Source: an uncultured Parabacteroides sp.
Lineage (GTDB): Bacteria > Bacteroidota > Bacteroidia > Bacteroidales > Tannerellaceae
Reading direction: 5' to 3'
NCBI GenBank assembly: GCA_937890135.1
Contig: CALBYC010000200.1
Coordinates: forward strand, 1-15,322
DNA: 15,322 bases
The notes under the pieces were generated by a model. The model saw only the letters and a program-made list of their open reading frames with translations. It searched no databases and was not told where the DNA came from. The position numbers were made by a program, and so were the translations under genes. Shown here piece after piece: positions 7,279 to 15,246 of the stretch; the first letter of the stretch is position 1; every line of letters begins with the position of its first letter.

Positions 7279-7380
7279 ATGGCAAATGTTTTAAGCATTG
7301 AATTTATATTCCTAGTGAGCGCATTCTTGCCTTTATTGGGCATCATAGCCGGATTTCTTCCAAACACACAAAAGAGATAA
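7279..7380 (+). CDS. Candidate 33-residue single-helix membrane peptide
   Basis: ATG at 7279 to TAA at 7378-7380 encodes 33 residues. It starts MANVLSIEFIFLV, continues with a hydrophobic stretch ending GIIAGFL, and closes with the basic NTQKR. This is a typical single-pass small membrane protein with a positively charged C-terminus. It fits the gap between nadD and ogt almost exactly: 12 bases after the nadD stop and 10 before the ogt start, like a normal operon gene. The start codon lies within a TGCCA-ATA-TGGCA palindrome. No family is recognised; a chance frame in a short gap remains possible. Confidence 0.45.
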   Translation: MANVLSIEFIFLVSAFLPLLGIIAGFLPNTQKR

Positions 7381-7390
7381 ACAATCAATC

Positions 7391-7939
7391 ATGCATAAAA
7401 TGAGGAGCACAAATAAAATGGGAAATTATCGGCAATCCATGGATGTGCAGTACTACCAATCGCCATGTGGAGAACTAATCTTGGCATCATACGATGGGAA
7501 ACTATGCCTTTGCGATTGGTATGACAAGCCTTGCGCAGAGCACAACAAAAAGCGAACCCAACGAATATTGGAAGCCGATGCAAAAGAAGAAAATTCTGCC
7601 GTCTTGAATCAAACGAAGGAAGAACTTGACGAGTATTTTGCGGGAATCCGTAACGACTTCAACGTTCCACTACTACTTACCGGCACTGACTTCCAGAAAA
7701 AAGTATGGCTGGCCTTATTGGAAATACCGTACGGAGAGACACGGACTTATTTGGATATAGCCCGTAGAGTGAACAACCCGAAAGGAGTAAGAGCGGTAGC
7801 CCAAGCGATAGGGGCCAACGGCATAAGCCTTTTTATCCCATGCCATCGTGTCATAGGCTCCAACCATTCCCTGACCGGTTTTGCAGGAGGGCTGGATGCG
7901 AAAAGATTATTGTTGGGATTGGAAGGAGCAGATATTTGA
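7391..7939 (+). CDS. ogt: Methylated-DNA--[protein]-cysteine S-methyltransferase
   Basis: This is a suicide repair protein that transfers the alkyl group from O6-alkylguanine in DNA to its own cysteine. It has 182 residues from 7391. The active-site motif FIPCHRVIGS is clear, with acceptor Cys151. The DNA-binding helix-turn-helix stretch is FQKKVWLALLEIPYGETRTY (101-120) and RAVAQAIGAN; the latter is followed by GIS where many homologues have NPI. The N-terminal domain begins YYQSPCGELILAS, so the first 16 residues may not be translated. In-frame ATGs at 7400, 7418 and 7439 are alternatives, and the last gives 166 residues starting right before the conserved part. It is the last gene of the cluster. 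No Ada-type regulatory zinc-binding domain is fused. Confidence 0.93.
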   Translation: MHKMRSTNKMGNYRQSMDVQYYQSPCGELILASYDGKLCLCDWYDKPCAEHNKKRTQRILEADAKEENSAVLNQTKEELDEYFAGIRNDFNVPLLLTGTDFQKKVWLALLEIPYGETRTYLDIARRVNNPKGVRAVAQAIGANGISLFIPCHRVIGSNHSLTGFAGGLDAKRLLLGLEGADI

Positions 7940-7960
7940 TTTCGATGCTTTTCTGACTAT

Positions 7961-8032
7961 GGAATAATTATGCTACCATCTCAGCAACCTGAATTTATCT
8001 CAAATGCTTGCACAATTCCGATATTATTCCGA
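7961..8032 (+). promoter_or_regulatory. Repeated ATTCC sites ahead of the response regulator gene
   Basis: ATTCCGA occurs twice in direct orientation at 8015-8021 and 8026-8032, an 11-base period of about one helical turn. An inverted copy of the neighbouring sequence (GGAATAAT, 7961-7968, against ATTATTCC, 8023-8030) lies upstream. The sites are 25-100 bases before the regulator's start in a 117-base gap. Their arrangement fits a protein-binding site, perhaps for autoregulation. No good sigma54 or TAnnTTTG promoter was found in this gap. Confidence 0.35.
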
Positions 8033-8056
8033 ATTTAGCATCATATATTATATGAC

Positions 8057-9418
8057 ATGCACATGGGAAAGCAAGGCACAATCCTGATAGTAGATGACAA
8101 CAAAGCCATTTTGACAGCAGTACAATTGCTGTTGCGGAATTATTTTGATACCATTTTGGTTCTAAGTAATCCCAATTCCTTATTACAGACATTGGATGCG
8201 AATCCAGTGGATGTCATATTGCTGGATATGAATTTCAAGGCCGGAATCAACAGCGGCAATGAAGGATTGTACTGGCTACATGAGATAAAAAAGAACTATC
8301 CTCGTATACAAGTTGTCCTGTTCACTGCTTATGCGGATATCGAACTGGCCGTGAAAGGGATGAAAGAAGGTGCCAATAATTTCATAGTCAAACCTTACGA
8401 TAACCAAAAGCTAATAGAGACTTTATTGTCTGCCTACCAGCAAAAAACAAATTCGCAGGAAAAGGACGGGCTAAACCATTCCTTAAAGGGGGAAAGTGGC
8501 ATGTTTTGGGGTAACAGCCCGGCTATGCAACACTTGAAAAACTTAATCCACAAAGTGGCATTGACCGATGCCAATGTTCTTATCACAGGCGAAAACGGCA
8601 CGGGAAAGGAGATGCTGGCGCATGAAATACATCTTCTTTCCAAGAGGAAAGAGGGGCCGATGGTGCCGGTCGACATGGGGGCTATCACCGAAACATTATT
8701 CGAGAGCGAGTTGTTCGGATACGTAAAGGGAGCTTTCACCGACGCTCGAACCGACCATGCCGGGAAATTCGAAGCGGCAAACAATGGAACACTGTTTTTG
8801 GATGAAATCGGGAACTTGCCATATCATTTACAAGCCAAACTACTTACCGCCCTTCAACGCAGATCCATTGTTCGTGTAGGAAGCAATACGGCCATCCCTG
8901 TCAATATCCGGCTGATATGTGCGACCAACCGCAATTTGGAAAGCATGGTAAACAAAAATGAATTCCGCGAAGACTTATTGTATAGGATCAACACCATCCA
9001 TGTAGAAATACCATCGCTAAGAGAACGCAAGGAAGATATCGTTCCATTGGCAGAAATATTCATAGAAAAGTATTGCACGATATACAACAAACCCATATTG
9101 GAGCTGGATGACACATGCAAAAGGAAATTAGAAGAGCAGCCATGGACCGGCAACATACGCGAACTGGAACACACGATAGAAAAAGCTGTTATTATTTGTG
9201 ACGAGCCTGTCCTTAACAGCCTATGCTTCGACTTCCCTAAAATCCAGCCTAAAGAAGAAAGCGTTCGCAATGAAAAGGTCCGCACTTTGGAAGAGATGGA
9301 ATACCAAATGATAAAGAATGCCTTGGAGAAAAACGAAGGGAATCTTTCTTTGGCCGCAAACCAACTGGGGATTTCTCGGCAAACTTTATACAATAAATTA
9401 AAGCGATATGGGCTATAA
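8057..9418 (+). CDS. Sigma54-dependent response regulator (NtrC family)
   Basis: The 453-residue transcription activator has three parts. The receiver domain (about 8-125) has acidic Asp13/Asp14, phospho-acceptor Asp57 in ILLDMNF, Thr90 and Lys112. The AAA+ sigma54-activation domain (about 150-375) has Walker A GENGTGKE (178-185), GAFTDA (225-230), Walker B LFLDE (246-250), FREDLLYRIN (303-312) and WTGNIRELEH (363-372). A Fis-type helix-turn-helix forms the C-terminus (NLSLAANQLGISRQTLYNKL, 429-448). The sigma54 contact loop reads GAFTDA instead of the classical GAFTGA, a variant I believe is common in Bacteroidetes. ATG at 8057 or 8063 is possible. The last codons overlap the kinase gene by 11 bases, so the two form one unit. 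The regulated genes are not evident. Confidence 0.95.
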   Translation: MHMGKQGTILIVDDNKAILTAVQLLLRNYFDTILVLSNPNSLLQTLDANPVDVILLDMNFKAGINSGNEGLYWLHEIKKNYPRIQVVLFTAYADIELAVKGMKEGANNFIVKPYDNQKLIETLLSAYQQKTNSQEKDGLNHSLKGESGMFWGNSPAMQHLKNLIHKVALTDANVLITGENGTGKEMLAHEIHLLSKRKEGPMVPVDMGAITETLFESELFGYVKGAFTDARTDHAGKFEAANNGTLFLDEIGNLPYHLQAKLLTALQRRSIVRVGSNTAIPVNIRLICATNRNLESMVNKNEFREDLLYRINTIHVEIPSLRERKEDIVPLAEIFIEKYCTIYNKPILELDDTCKRKLEEQPWTGNIRELEHTIEKAVIICDEPVLNSLCFDFPKIQPKEESVRNEKVRTLEEMEYQMIKNALEKNEGNLSLAANQLGISRQTLYNKLKRYGL

Positions 9419-10730
9419 AAGACCTTTATACAGCCTGACCATCCACCTTCTGTTGATTATCGGGTTAACCGCACTGACTACTTGCGCGATCTTCTGGCAG
9501 TGCTGGGGACTTTTGCCCTTTATTCTGTTCTTGACAATCTTATCATTAATTGATGTCCGGAGACTTTACAGGCTAAACGCAAAGAAAATTTCATTTATGT
9601 TTGATGCAATCAACAATAACGATTTTTCTTTCAAGTATGCAACTGAAGGACATGACAAAGATGATAGAATGGTAAGTAATTCCCTCAACCGTATCACCCA
9701 AATACTCTTTCAAGCAAAAGCAGATGCCATCCAACGGGAAAAGTATTACGAGTTAATATTGAACTTCGTAAAGACCGGCATCATTGTCGTGGACGACAAT
9801 GGCACGATATGCCAATCAAACAATGAGGCTTTCAGACTATTGGGCATTTCGATACTTACCCACGTCAAACAATTAGCCAATATAGACAGCCAACTGATGA
9901 ATGTGGTGAGCAATATCCGCGCCGGCGAGAAAAAGCAAATTACTTTTTCCAACGAAAGAGGGCTTGTCATGCTGTCCATACATGCTTCAGAAATAGAATT
10001 GAGGGAAAGGCATGTGCGCATCATTGCCCTTAATGACATCAAGAACGAAATGGACAACAAAGAATTGGACTCTTGGATCCGGCTCACACGAGTCCTGACC
10101 CATGAAATAATGAATTCCATTACTCCTATCACTTCCTTGAGCGATACCTTGCTGGCAATGAACGAGGATATGCCCGCTGATGTAAAAGAGGGCTTGCAAG
10201 TCATCAGCTCAACCGGGAAAGGGCTGATTTCTTTTGTCGAATCTTATCGGAAGTTCACCCATGTGCCGACTCCGCAACCTTCCCTCTTTTATCTCAGCAC
10301 ATTCGCCGAACGTGTCATCCAGCTGGCACAATGCCACTGCCATTCCTCCAACATTGAATTCAAGACCGACATACAGCCGGACGACCTCATACTATTTGCC
10401 GATGAAAACCTGGTGACACAAGTCGTGCTGAACTTGTTGAAGAATGCCATCGAAGCCATAGGCAAACAACATTCGGATGGCTGGATACGCATCAAGGCGT
10501 ATTGCAATCAGGAAGAGAACGTAATCATGGAAATCAGCAACAATGGCCCCCTCATCACCCCGGAAGAGGCGGAGCATATTTTCATCCCATTCTTCACGAC
10601 CAAGGAGAACGGTTCAGGAATAGGACTTTCCTTGTCACGCCAAATCATGCGGGTTTCCGGTGGAACCCTTAGCCTTAAGAACCCGGCTTCTTCGACTTAC
10701 ACTACATTCATACTGACATTCCCCGGATAA
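9408..10730 (+). CDS. Sensor histidine kinase, NtrB-like, partner of the upstream regulator
   Basis: This is a 440-residue inner-membrane kinase. Two hydrophobic segments (about 9-29 and 33-49) are joined by only a few residues, so there is no periplasmic sensor domain and the signal is probably cytoplasmic or within the membrane. A linker (about 50-110) and a PAS-like domain (about 112-210, FVKTGIIVVDDNGTICQSNN) follow. The catalytic core has the H-box LTHEIMNSITPI with His232, the N-box NLLKNAIEAI with Asn346, ISNNGP (376-381) and the G-box FFTTKENGSGIGLSLS (395-410). It should phosphorylate Asp57 of the overlapping regulator. The ligand cannot be inferred. No terminator is seen after the stop; the next 212 bases hold nothing I can support. 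Confidence 0.94.
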   Translation: MGYKRPLYSLTIHLLLIIGLTALTTCAIFWQCWGLLPFILFLTILSLIDVRRLYRLNAKKISFMFDAINNNDFSFKYATEGHDKDDRMVSNSLNRITQILFQAKADAIQREKYYELILNFVKTGIIVVDDNGTICQSNNEAFRLLGISILTHVKQLANIDSQLMNVVSNIRAGEKKQITFSNERGLVMLSIHASEIELRERHVRIIALNDIKNEMDNKELDSWIRLTRVLTHEIMNSITPITSLSDTLLAMNEDMPADVKEGLQVISSTGKGLISFVESYRKFTHVPTPQPSLFYLSTFAERVIQLAQCHCHSSNIEFKTDIQPDDLILFADENLVTQVVLNLLKNAIEAIGKQHSDGWIRIKAYCNQEENVIMEISNNGPLITPEEAEHIFIPFFTTKENGSGIGLSLSRQIMRVSGGTLSLKNPASSTYTTFILTFPG

Positions 10731-10942
10731 AACGGCCACCGCGTCAATTCAATAAATTTGCCTCGTTCATGGCGTCTCTGCAATTCTTCCGGAAAGTTTT
10801 TGCCAGACAGCAACAAATTAAAATCATTACCGCCGCTTGTCCGAATGGGCACAACCATCCAAAGGAACGGGCACGAGCGTTTTCGGGAAAGATTGGGACT
10901 ATTCCCACACGAGATAGCAAGGATGAGGAAGAGGGGAAGAAT

Positions 10943-10980
10943 GAAAAAAGCCGCTTCCGTGCAATTGCCGGAAGCGACTT
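10943..10980 (-). terminator. Intrinsic terminator of the PpiD-like gene
   Basis: Read on the minus strand, a 12-bp stem (arms at 10969-10980 and 10948-10959, complete apart from one T-G wobble) is followed by a T-run from the A-tract at 10943-10949. The loop itself contains the palindrome GCAATTGC, which can extend the stem. It starts 28 bases past the foldase stop codon. In the plus direction the wobble becomes a C-A mismatch and there is no T-run, so it serves the minus strand. Confidence 0.9.
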
Positions 10981-11008
10981 ATCCAATTGTTCACGTTATT
11001 ATTTCCTA

Positions 11009-13144
11009 TTAATAGAAACGAATGCGATTGTCTTCGATTTCAGCCTTGTCTACCAAAGTCTGAATTGCTTGGTATGACAAGCGGTAAGCGTTATTGGCAT
11101 CCAACGTACGAATCACGCCAGCCTCGTCATAGGTTTTTGCATCTGTGTTTTCCGCATAAACCTTGAACACGTAAACCCCGTTATCACCTTGCACAGGCGC
11201 ACTCACTTGACCTACTTTTGCCAAAGATATTTCGGCATTCAGATTAGGCTCGACTCCTATCCCCGAGATACGGCGAGTGCCGAAAGACACGAACTTGACT
11301 GAATCGATAGAAGAACCCATTGCCTCGGCATACGCTTCAAGGCTCGTAAGATTCTTGGCCGTTAAATCAGCTGCAATCTTCTCGCCTTTTTTCTTTGCAA
11401 GAATTTCAGACTTCAAAGCCGGTGCGACCATTTCCCACGGGGTGTATCCGGCAGGAATGCTTTTTTCTACTCCCGCAATTACGAATTTATCGTCACACTC
11501 GAATATTTCAGAAATGGCGCCTTTGTCATTCTGGAACGCCCAACGAATTACCTGGCGAGAGTTCTTGATTGTTCCGACTGATTGATTGTCCGGCGTTACG
11601 GACACGTTAGAAATCACATTGTAACCTGCAGATTGAGCAGCGGTATCCAATTTTGCGATGTCATGGTTCTTTGAAAGGAAGCTATTCAATTCGTTGTAAA
11701 TATTGCTATAAGTCTTGGAACTTGGAGTTACCGTCATGTCAATGTCAGCTACCTTATATTTAGTGACGTTGGCTGTTTTATCCGTCACTTTCACCAAATG
11801 AGTCCCGTACATGGATTTCACCACAGCAACCTGATTGAGCGGAGTCGAGAAGATTGCATTCTTAAATTCTTCATTGACACCTCTCAAGGCAGTAACTTCG
11901 GTAAACCATCCCAGCTCACCTCCATTTTCAGCAGCCTGGTCTACTGAATAGGTCTTTGCCAATTCCGCGAAATCTGCGCCTGACTTGATTGCCCCCATCA
12001 AGCTATCAGCCAAAGAAGCAATTTCCTCATCGCTTTTATTAGCCAACATGATATGACTTACTTTCACTGAATCCGGGGCAGAAGTCTTGGCCACCAGTTT
12101 GAACAATCTGTATTTGTCGTTTTCAAAGACAGGTCCATACACAGCGCCAACTTCCGCAGTTGTCGCAAACTGCTTCATTTCCGGGTCAAACGACTTGTCA
12201 GTGAAAAAAGCATCCACATAAGGAACTTCCGAGTTTTCATTCACCACGTCAGCGACCTTTTCAGAACTTGCCAGCTCATCCTTTACAGCTTCTATCTCTT
12301 TTTGAGCTGCATTATAATCATCTTGACTCGGACGAATGTCCACCGTCACATATTTCAAGACCTTAGTTTCTTTCTGTTTGAACAACTCTTGGCGCTGGTC
12401 ATACAATGCTTTGATATCCTTGTTGCTGACCTGAATGGTTGAATCAGGAACAGTCGCATAAGCTTGCATCGCATAAACGATGTCAGCACTTTTAGCATTT
12501 TCATCGAATGACTCTTTGGCTTCAAGTTTATTCGCCCCAACCGCTTTGGCTAACAACGTAGTATATTTTTGCTCCAAGCGTTGGCGCTTGATGTTCTTTT
12601 CCCAAAACATCCAATAATTCTTAGCCTTAAGAAGTTGTTCTTGCTGTTCGACCGGAGCAGACGCAATAGCATCGCTATCGATTGCTTTCAAAAAGTTCAA
12701 TAATGCATTACGGTCAAAAGCACCCGTTTGAGGATTTTGGAATGTCGGCATTTGTTGAATCAGCGGAGAGATATTCTCACCCTGAACCATATCAAATAAT
12801 TCATCCGAGCTGACTTCCATACCAATTTTATCAGTTGCTTCACCTAATACGATATCCTGAACCATTGCATCGAACACATTTTGACGTATTTGAGCCATGT
12901 ATTCATCTGGCAAACTTGTTTGACCTGTCTGCATCTTATACATCTCAACCATTTCGTCAATTCGGTTCTGGTAGTCTTGAATGGAGATAGCCTCTCCATC
13001 GACTTCCGCAACACGTTCTTGTGATTGTTTGAAATAGGTTGAACCCGAATTCAAAAAGTCACCAATGATAAAAGCGAACAATGCCAATCCTACCACGACG
13101 ACCAGCAGTCCAGCTTTGCTTCTAATTTTCTCCAGCGTAGCCAT
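11009..13144 (-). CDS. ppiD: Periplasmic PpiD/SurA-like peptidyl-prolyl isomerase and chaperone
   Basis: This is a 711-residue foldase anchored to the inner membrane that should assist folding of exported and outer-membrane proteins. A short cytoplasmic start (MATLEKIRSK) is followed by one hydrophobic anchor (about 12-29). A SurA/PpiD N-terminal helical chaperone region comes next (about 40-260, with VAEVDGEAISIQDYQNRI). One parvulin-type rotamase domain lies at about 358-457, seen as VSHIMLANKS, ADFAELAKTYSVD, NGGELGWFTEV (407-417) and YGTHLVKV. The region beyond 460 is less conserved. Its length is somewhat above E. coli PpiD (623). It is separated from the upstream CNNM gene by 107 bases with a likely terminator and possibly its own promoter. 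Confidence 0.92.
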   Translation of the reverse strand: MATLEKIRSKAGLLVVVVGLALFAFIIGDFLNSGSTYFKQSQERVAEVDGEAISIQDYQNRIDEMVEMYKMQTGQTSLPDEYMAQIRQNVFDAMVQDIVLGEATDKIGMEVSSDELFDMVQGENISPLIQQMPTFQNPQTGAFDRNALLNFLKAIDSDAIASAPVEQQEQLLKAKNYWMFWEKNIKRQRLEQKYTTLLAKAVGANKLEAKESFDENAKSADIVYAMQAYATVPDSTIQVSNKDIKALYDQRQELFKQKETKVLKYVTVDIRPSQDDYNAAQKEIEAVKDELASSEKVADVVNENSEVPYVDAFFTDKSFDPEMKQFATTAEVGAVYGPVFENDKYRLFKLVAKTSAPDSVKVSHIMLANKSDEEIASLADSLMGAIKSGADFAELAKTYSVDQAAENGGELGWFTEVTALRGVNEEFKNAIFSTPLNQVAVVKSMYGTHLVKVTDKTANVTKYKVADIDMTVTPSSKTYSNIYNELNSFLSKNHDIAKLDTAAQSAGYNVISNVSVTPDNQSVGTIKNSRQVIRWAFQNDKGAISEIFECDDKFVIAGVEKSIPAGYTPWEMVAPALKSEILAKKKGEKIAADLTAKNLTSLEAYAEAMGSSIDSVKFVSFGTRRISGIGVEPNLNAEISLAKVGQVSAPVQGDNGVYVFKVYAENTDAKTYDEAGVIRTLDANNAYRLSYQAIQTLVDKAEIEDNRIRFY

Positions 13145-13203
13145 TTATCTTTTTCTATTTTAAAGTTTATACTTATCTTTTTATATATCCAACATTAAGA
13201 GCA

Positions 13204-13211
13204 CGAAGATA
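13204..13211 (-). promoter_or_regulatory. Possible -7 box for the PpiD-like gene
   Basis: On the minus strand, TATCTTCG differs from the Bacteroidetes TAnnTTTG box at one base. It lies 60 bases ahead of the ATG, directly after the T-run that closes the upstream gene. No good TTTG box is found at 19-20 bases upstream, so the call is weak. Confidence 0.3.
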
Positions 13212-13213
13212 CG

Positions 13214-13244
13214 AAAAAAAAGGAACTCCAACACCATTTGGACT
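13214..13244 (-). terminator. Probable weak terminator after the CNNM gene
   Basis: On the minus strand TCCAA-N6-TTGGA (13242-13238 and 13231-13227) forms a 5-bp stem, extendable by an outer A-T pair across a mismatch. It is followed by GTTCC and eight T residues (A-tract 13214-13221). The stem is short, so partial read-through into the foldase gene is likely. Confidence 0.45.
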
Positions 13245-13251
13245 ATTTTTT

Positions 13252-14511
13252 TCAATTTTCGTTTACCCTAAGCCTTATCAACTCTATTTTTGTCGAGGTC
13301 GCTTTGATAATCTTGAAAACATATTTATTAAAACATATCTCCTCATTCAGTTTTGGAAAACGCTGATAAAAATGCAGAATAAAACCCGCCACCGTCACAT
13401 AATCATCCGATTCGGGCAAATCCAGGTCAAACATATCATTCAGAGAATCAATCTCCATCCTTCCCGAGACGATATACTCATTGTTGGCTACTTTTTTTGC
13501 GATGTGCGTTTTCACATCATGCTCGTCTTCTATTTCCCCGAAGATTTCTTCAACCAAATCTTCCAGAGTCACTATACCAGACGTTCCCCCGAACTCATCC
13601 ACCACAACCGCTATGCTTTTCTTTTCATGAAGCAGTTCTTTCATCAATTTGTTTGCCGCCATAGTTTCAGGCACAATGGATATGGGACGGATATGCGTAG
13701 TCCATTCGCCCGGATGCTTAAACAATTCAGAAGAATGTATGTAACCGATTATGTTATCTATACTATCATGGTAAATCAATATTTTTGATAAACCCGTCTC
13801 GATAAAGCGAGAACGGAGTTCCTCCAAGGAAACCGTCTCATCGCATGCCACTATTTCCGTACGTGGCACACAACAATCACGTAAACGCACATTCGAGAAA
13901 TCCAAGGCGTTTTGAAAAATCTTCACTTCCGTATCCATCTCAGCATCTTGAGGGGCATCTTCTATGCTTTGCTGTATAAAATAGTCCAAATCAACTTTGC
14001 CCAAACCAGTGGCAGTAGAAGCCTTCAGCCCTTTTACACCCGTCAGTTTTAAAAAAAGGAAAGACATCAACGCTGAAAATTTCGGGATGGGATATAATAC
14101 AATATATATAATGTAAAGAGGAAAAGCAAATAGCCGCAAAGACAGGTTGGGATTTATTTTAAACACAGTTTTGGGGATAAATTCACCGGCGAAAAGGATA
14201 AGCAAAGTAGAAACAACAGATTGAATCAAAACTATCAAAAAGGGGACAGATACCCACTTTGATATAAATGGTTCAAGCAAGATAGCCATTTGCAAACCAT
14301 AAACGACCAATGCGATGTTGTTCCCGACCAGCATGGTTGATATAAACTGGTTAGGATTATTGAAGAACATATCTAAAATCTTACTCGTAAGGCTTTTGTC
14401 TTTCTTATCAAGCTCGTATCTTAATTTATTCGCCGTAATAAACGAAATCTCCATTCCTGAAAAGAACGCAGAAAAAGCAAGCGAAATCAATATATAAAGT
14501 AGAATATTCAC
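13252..14511 (-). CDS. CNNM/HlyC/CorC family membrane protein with CBS domains
   Basis: This 419-residue inner-membrane protein is of the type often annotated as hemolysin; the family is linked to Mg2+/Co2+ transport, and it includes the gliding protein GldE. The N-terminal DUF21/CNNM domain has about four hydrophobic segments in residues 1-150, with the typical AFFSGMEISFITANKLR after the first. A CBS pair (about 205-325) follows, with VPRTEIVACDE, DNIIGYIHSSEL and the hallmark VVDEFGGTSGIVTLEDLVEEIFGEI. A CorC_HlyC domain (about 340-415) ends the protein. It starts 6 bases after the lptC stop, so the two are surely co-transcribed. The transported ion cannot be told from sequence. Confidence 0.93.
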   Translation of the reverse strand: MNILLYILISLAFSAFFSGMEISFITANKLRYELDKKDKSLTSKILDMFFNNPNQFISTMLVGNNIALVVYGLQMAILLEPFISKWVSVPFLIVLIQSVVSTLLILFAGEFIPKTVFKINPNLSLRLFAFPLYIIYIVLYPIPKFSALMSFLFLKLTGVKGLKASTATGLGKVDLDYFIQQSIEDAPQDAEMDTEVKIFQNALDFSNVRLRDCCVPRTEIVACDETVSLEELRSRFIETGLSKILIYHDSIDNIIGYIHSSELFKHPGEWTTHIRPISIVPETMAANKLMKELLHEKKSIAVVVDEFGGTSGIVTLEDLVEEIFGEIEDEHDVKTHIAKKVANNEYIVSGRMEIDSLNDMFDLDLPESDDYVTVAGFILHFYQRFPKLNEEICFNKYVFKIIKATSTKIELIRLRVNEN

Positions 14512-14517
14512 GTTATT

Positions 14518-15237
14518 TCATTTTAAAGTATCTATCGGCAAACCTTTATAGGTAGGTTTCACCCCTTGTCCTGATTTTTGCATATTAGAGCTATCCAAAG
14601 TCCGCTTTACAGCCCGAAGGGAATCCGTCTCCACGCCTGTCTCAGAATGAGGTTGCTCGTCCTCAATTGGAAATACACCTTGAGAGTTTCTAATTGTATA
14701 TTTAGTCATATCCTGGTTTGATTCAAATCCGATGCCAGTGATAATTTGTTCCTTTTGCTGGATACGAATATATTTGTCGGAATAAACCTTTTCGGCCTTT
14801 GAATCCCAAAAAAGTTCAGATGTGTCAAATTGTTCTCCATTCAAACTCTCCACCGATACATTCCCGACGAGTCTCCATAACCCTTTTTTATCGTAATAAT
14901 AAGCCGTGTCGGCTTGGATGCTAGCTTCAGGTTGAAACAAAGTATCAAACTTTTCCACATAAATGCCATCAGGGAAATACCAATGCGGCTCCTTGGCGTT
15001 ACCATAGACAAGCCAAGTCTTTGTTTGGATGCGATAACGCGTAATGCCCGAATCTGAAATCAATGTATTTACTTCAGTTGCTTTCATGGTATAATCCTTT
15101 TCAGGATTTGTGGAAACCTCAATCAATTCTTTTTTCCCTTTTGAACAAGAAACGGAAAATAAAAGAAGCATAACAGTTATCTCCACGATAACTGTTATGC
15201 TCTTATTGAGCGTTTTACAATGAAAACGTTCGATCAT
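14518..15237 (-). CDS. lptC: LPS export periplasmic protein LptC
   Basis: LptC takes lipopolysaccharide from the LptBFG transporter and passes it to LptA in the periplasm. The 239 residues have one N-terminal hydrophobic segment (about 13-30) and then a beta-rich region typical of the OstA/LptC fold: TRYRIQTKTWLVYGN, WYFPDGIYVEKFD, IQADTAYYYDKKGLWRLVGNVSVE and ELFWDSKAEKVYSDKYIRI. It is longer than E. coli LptC (191), with a polar C-terminal extension rich in Ser and Glu. The hydrophobic segment ends SVSCSKGKK, a possible lipobox, so it may be a lipoprotein instead of carrying a transmembrane anchor. It starts 9 bases after the preceding stop and is followed at 6 bases by the CNNM gene. Confidence 0.88.
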   Translation of the reverse strand: MIERFHCKTLNKSITVIVEITVMLLLFSVSCSKGKKELIEVSTNPEKDYTMKATEVNTLISDSGITRYRIQTKTWLVYGNAKEPHWYFPDGIYVEKFDTLFQPEASIQADTAYYYDKKGLWRLVGNVSVESLNGEQFDTSELFWDSKAEKVYSDKYIRIQQKEQIITGIGFESNQDMTKYTIRNSQGVFPIEDEQPHSETGVETDSLRAVKRTLDSSNMQKSGQGVKPTYKGLPIDTLK

Positions 15238-15246
15238 ACGAAATCA

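Noticed and set aside
10769..11077. Plus-strand frame of about 100 codons between the kinase and foldase genes
   Set aside because: It runs straight through the foldase terminator and into the foldase's 3' end on the opposite strand, has no promoter or family resemblance, and its composition is mixed. The minus-strand frame 10744-10986 is rejected for the same reason.
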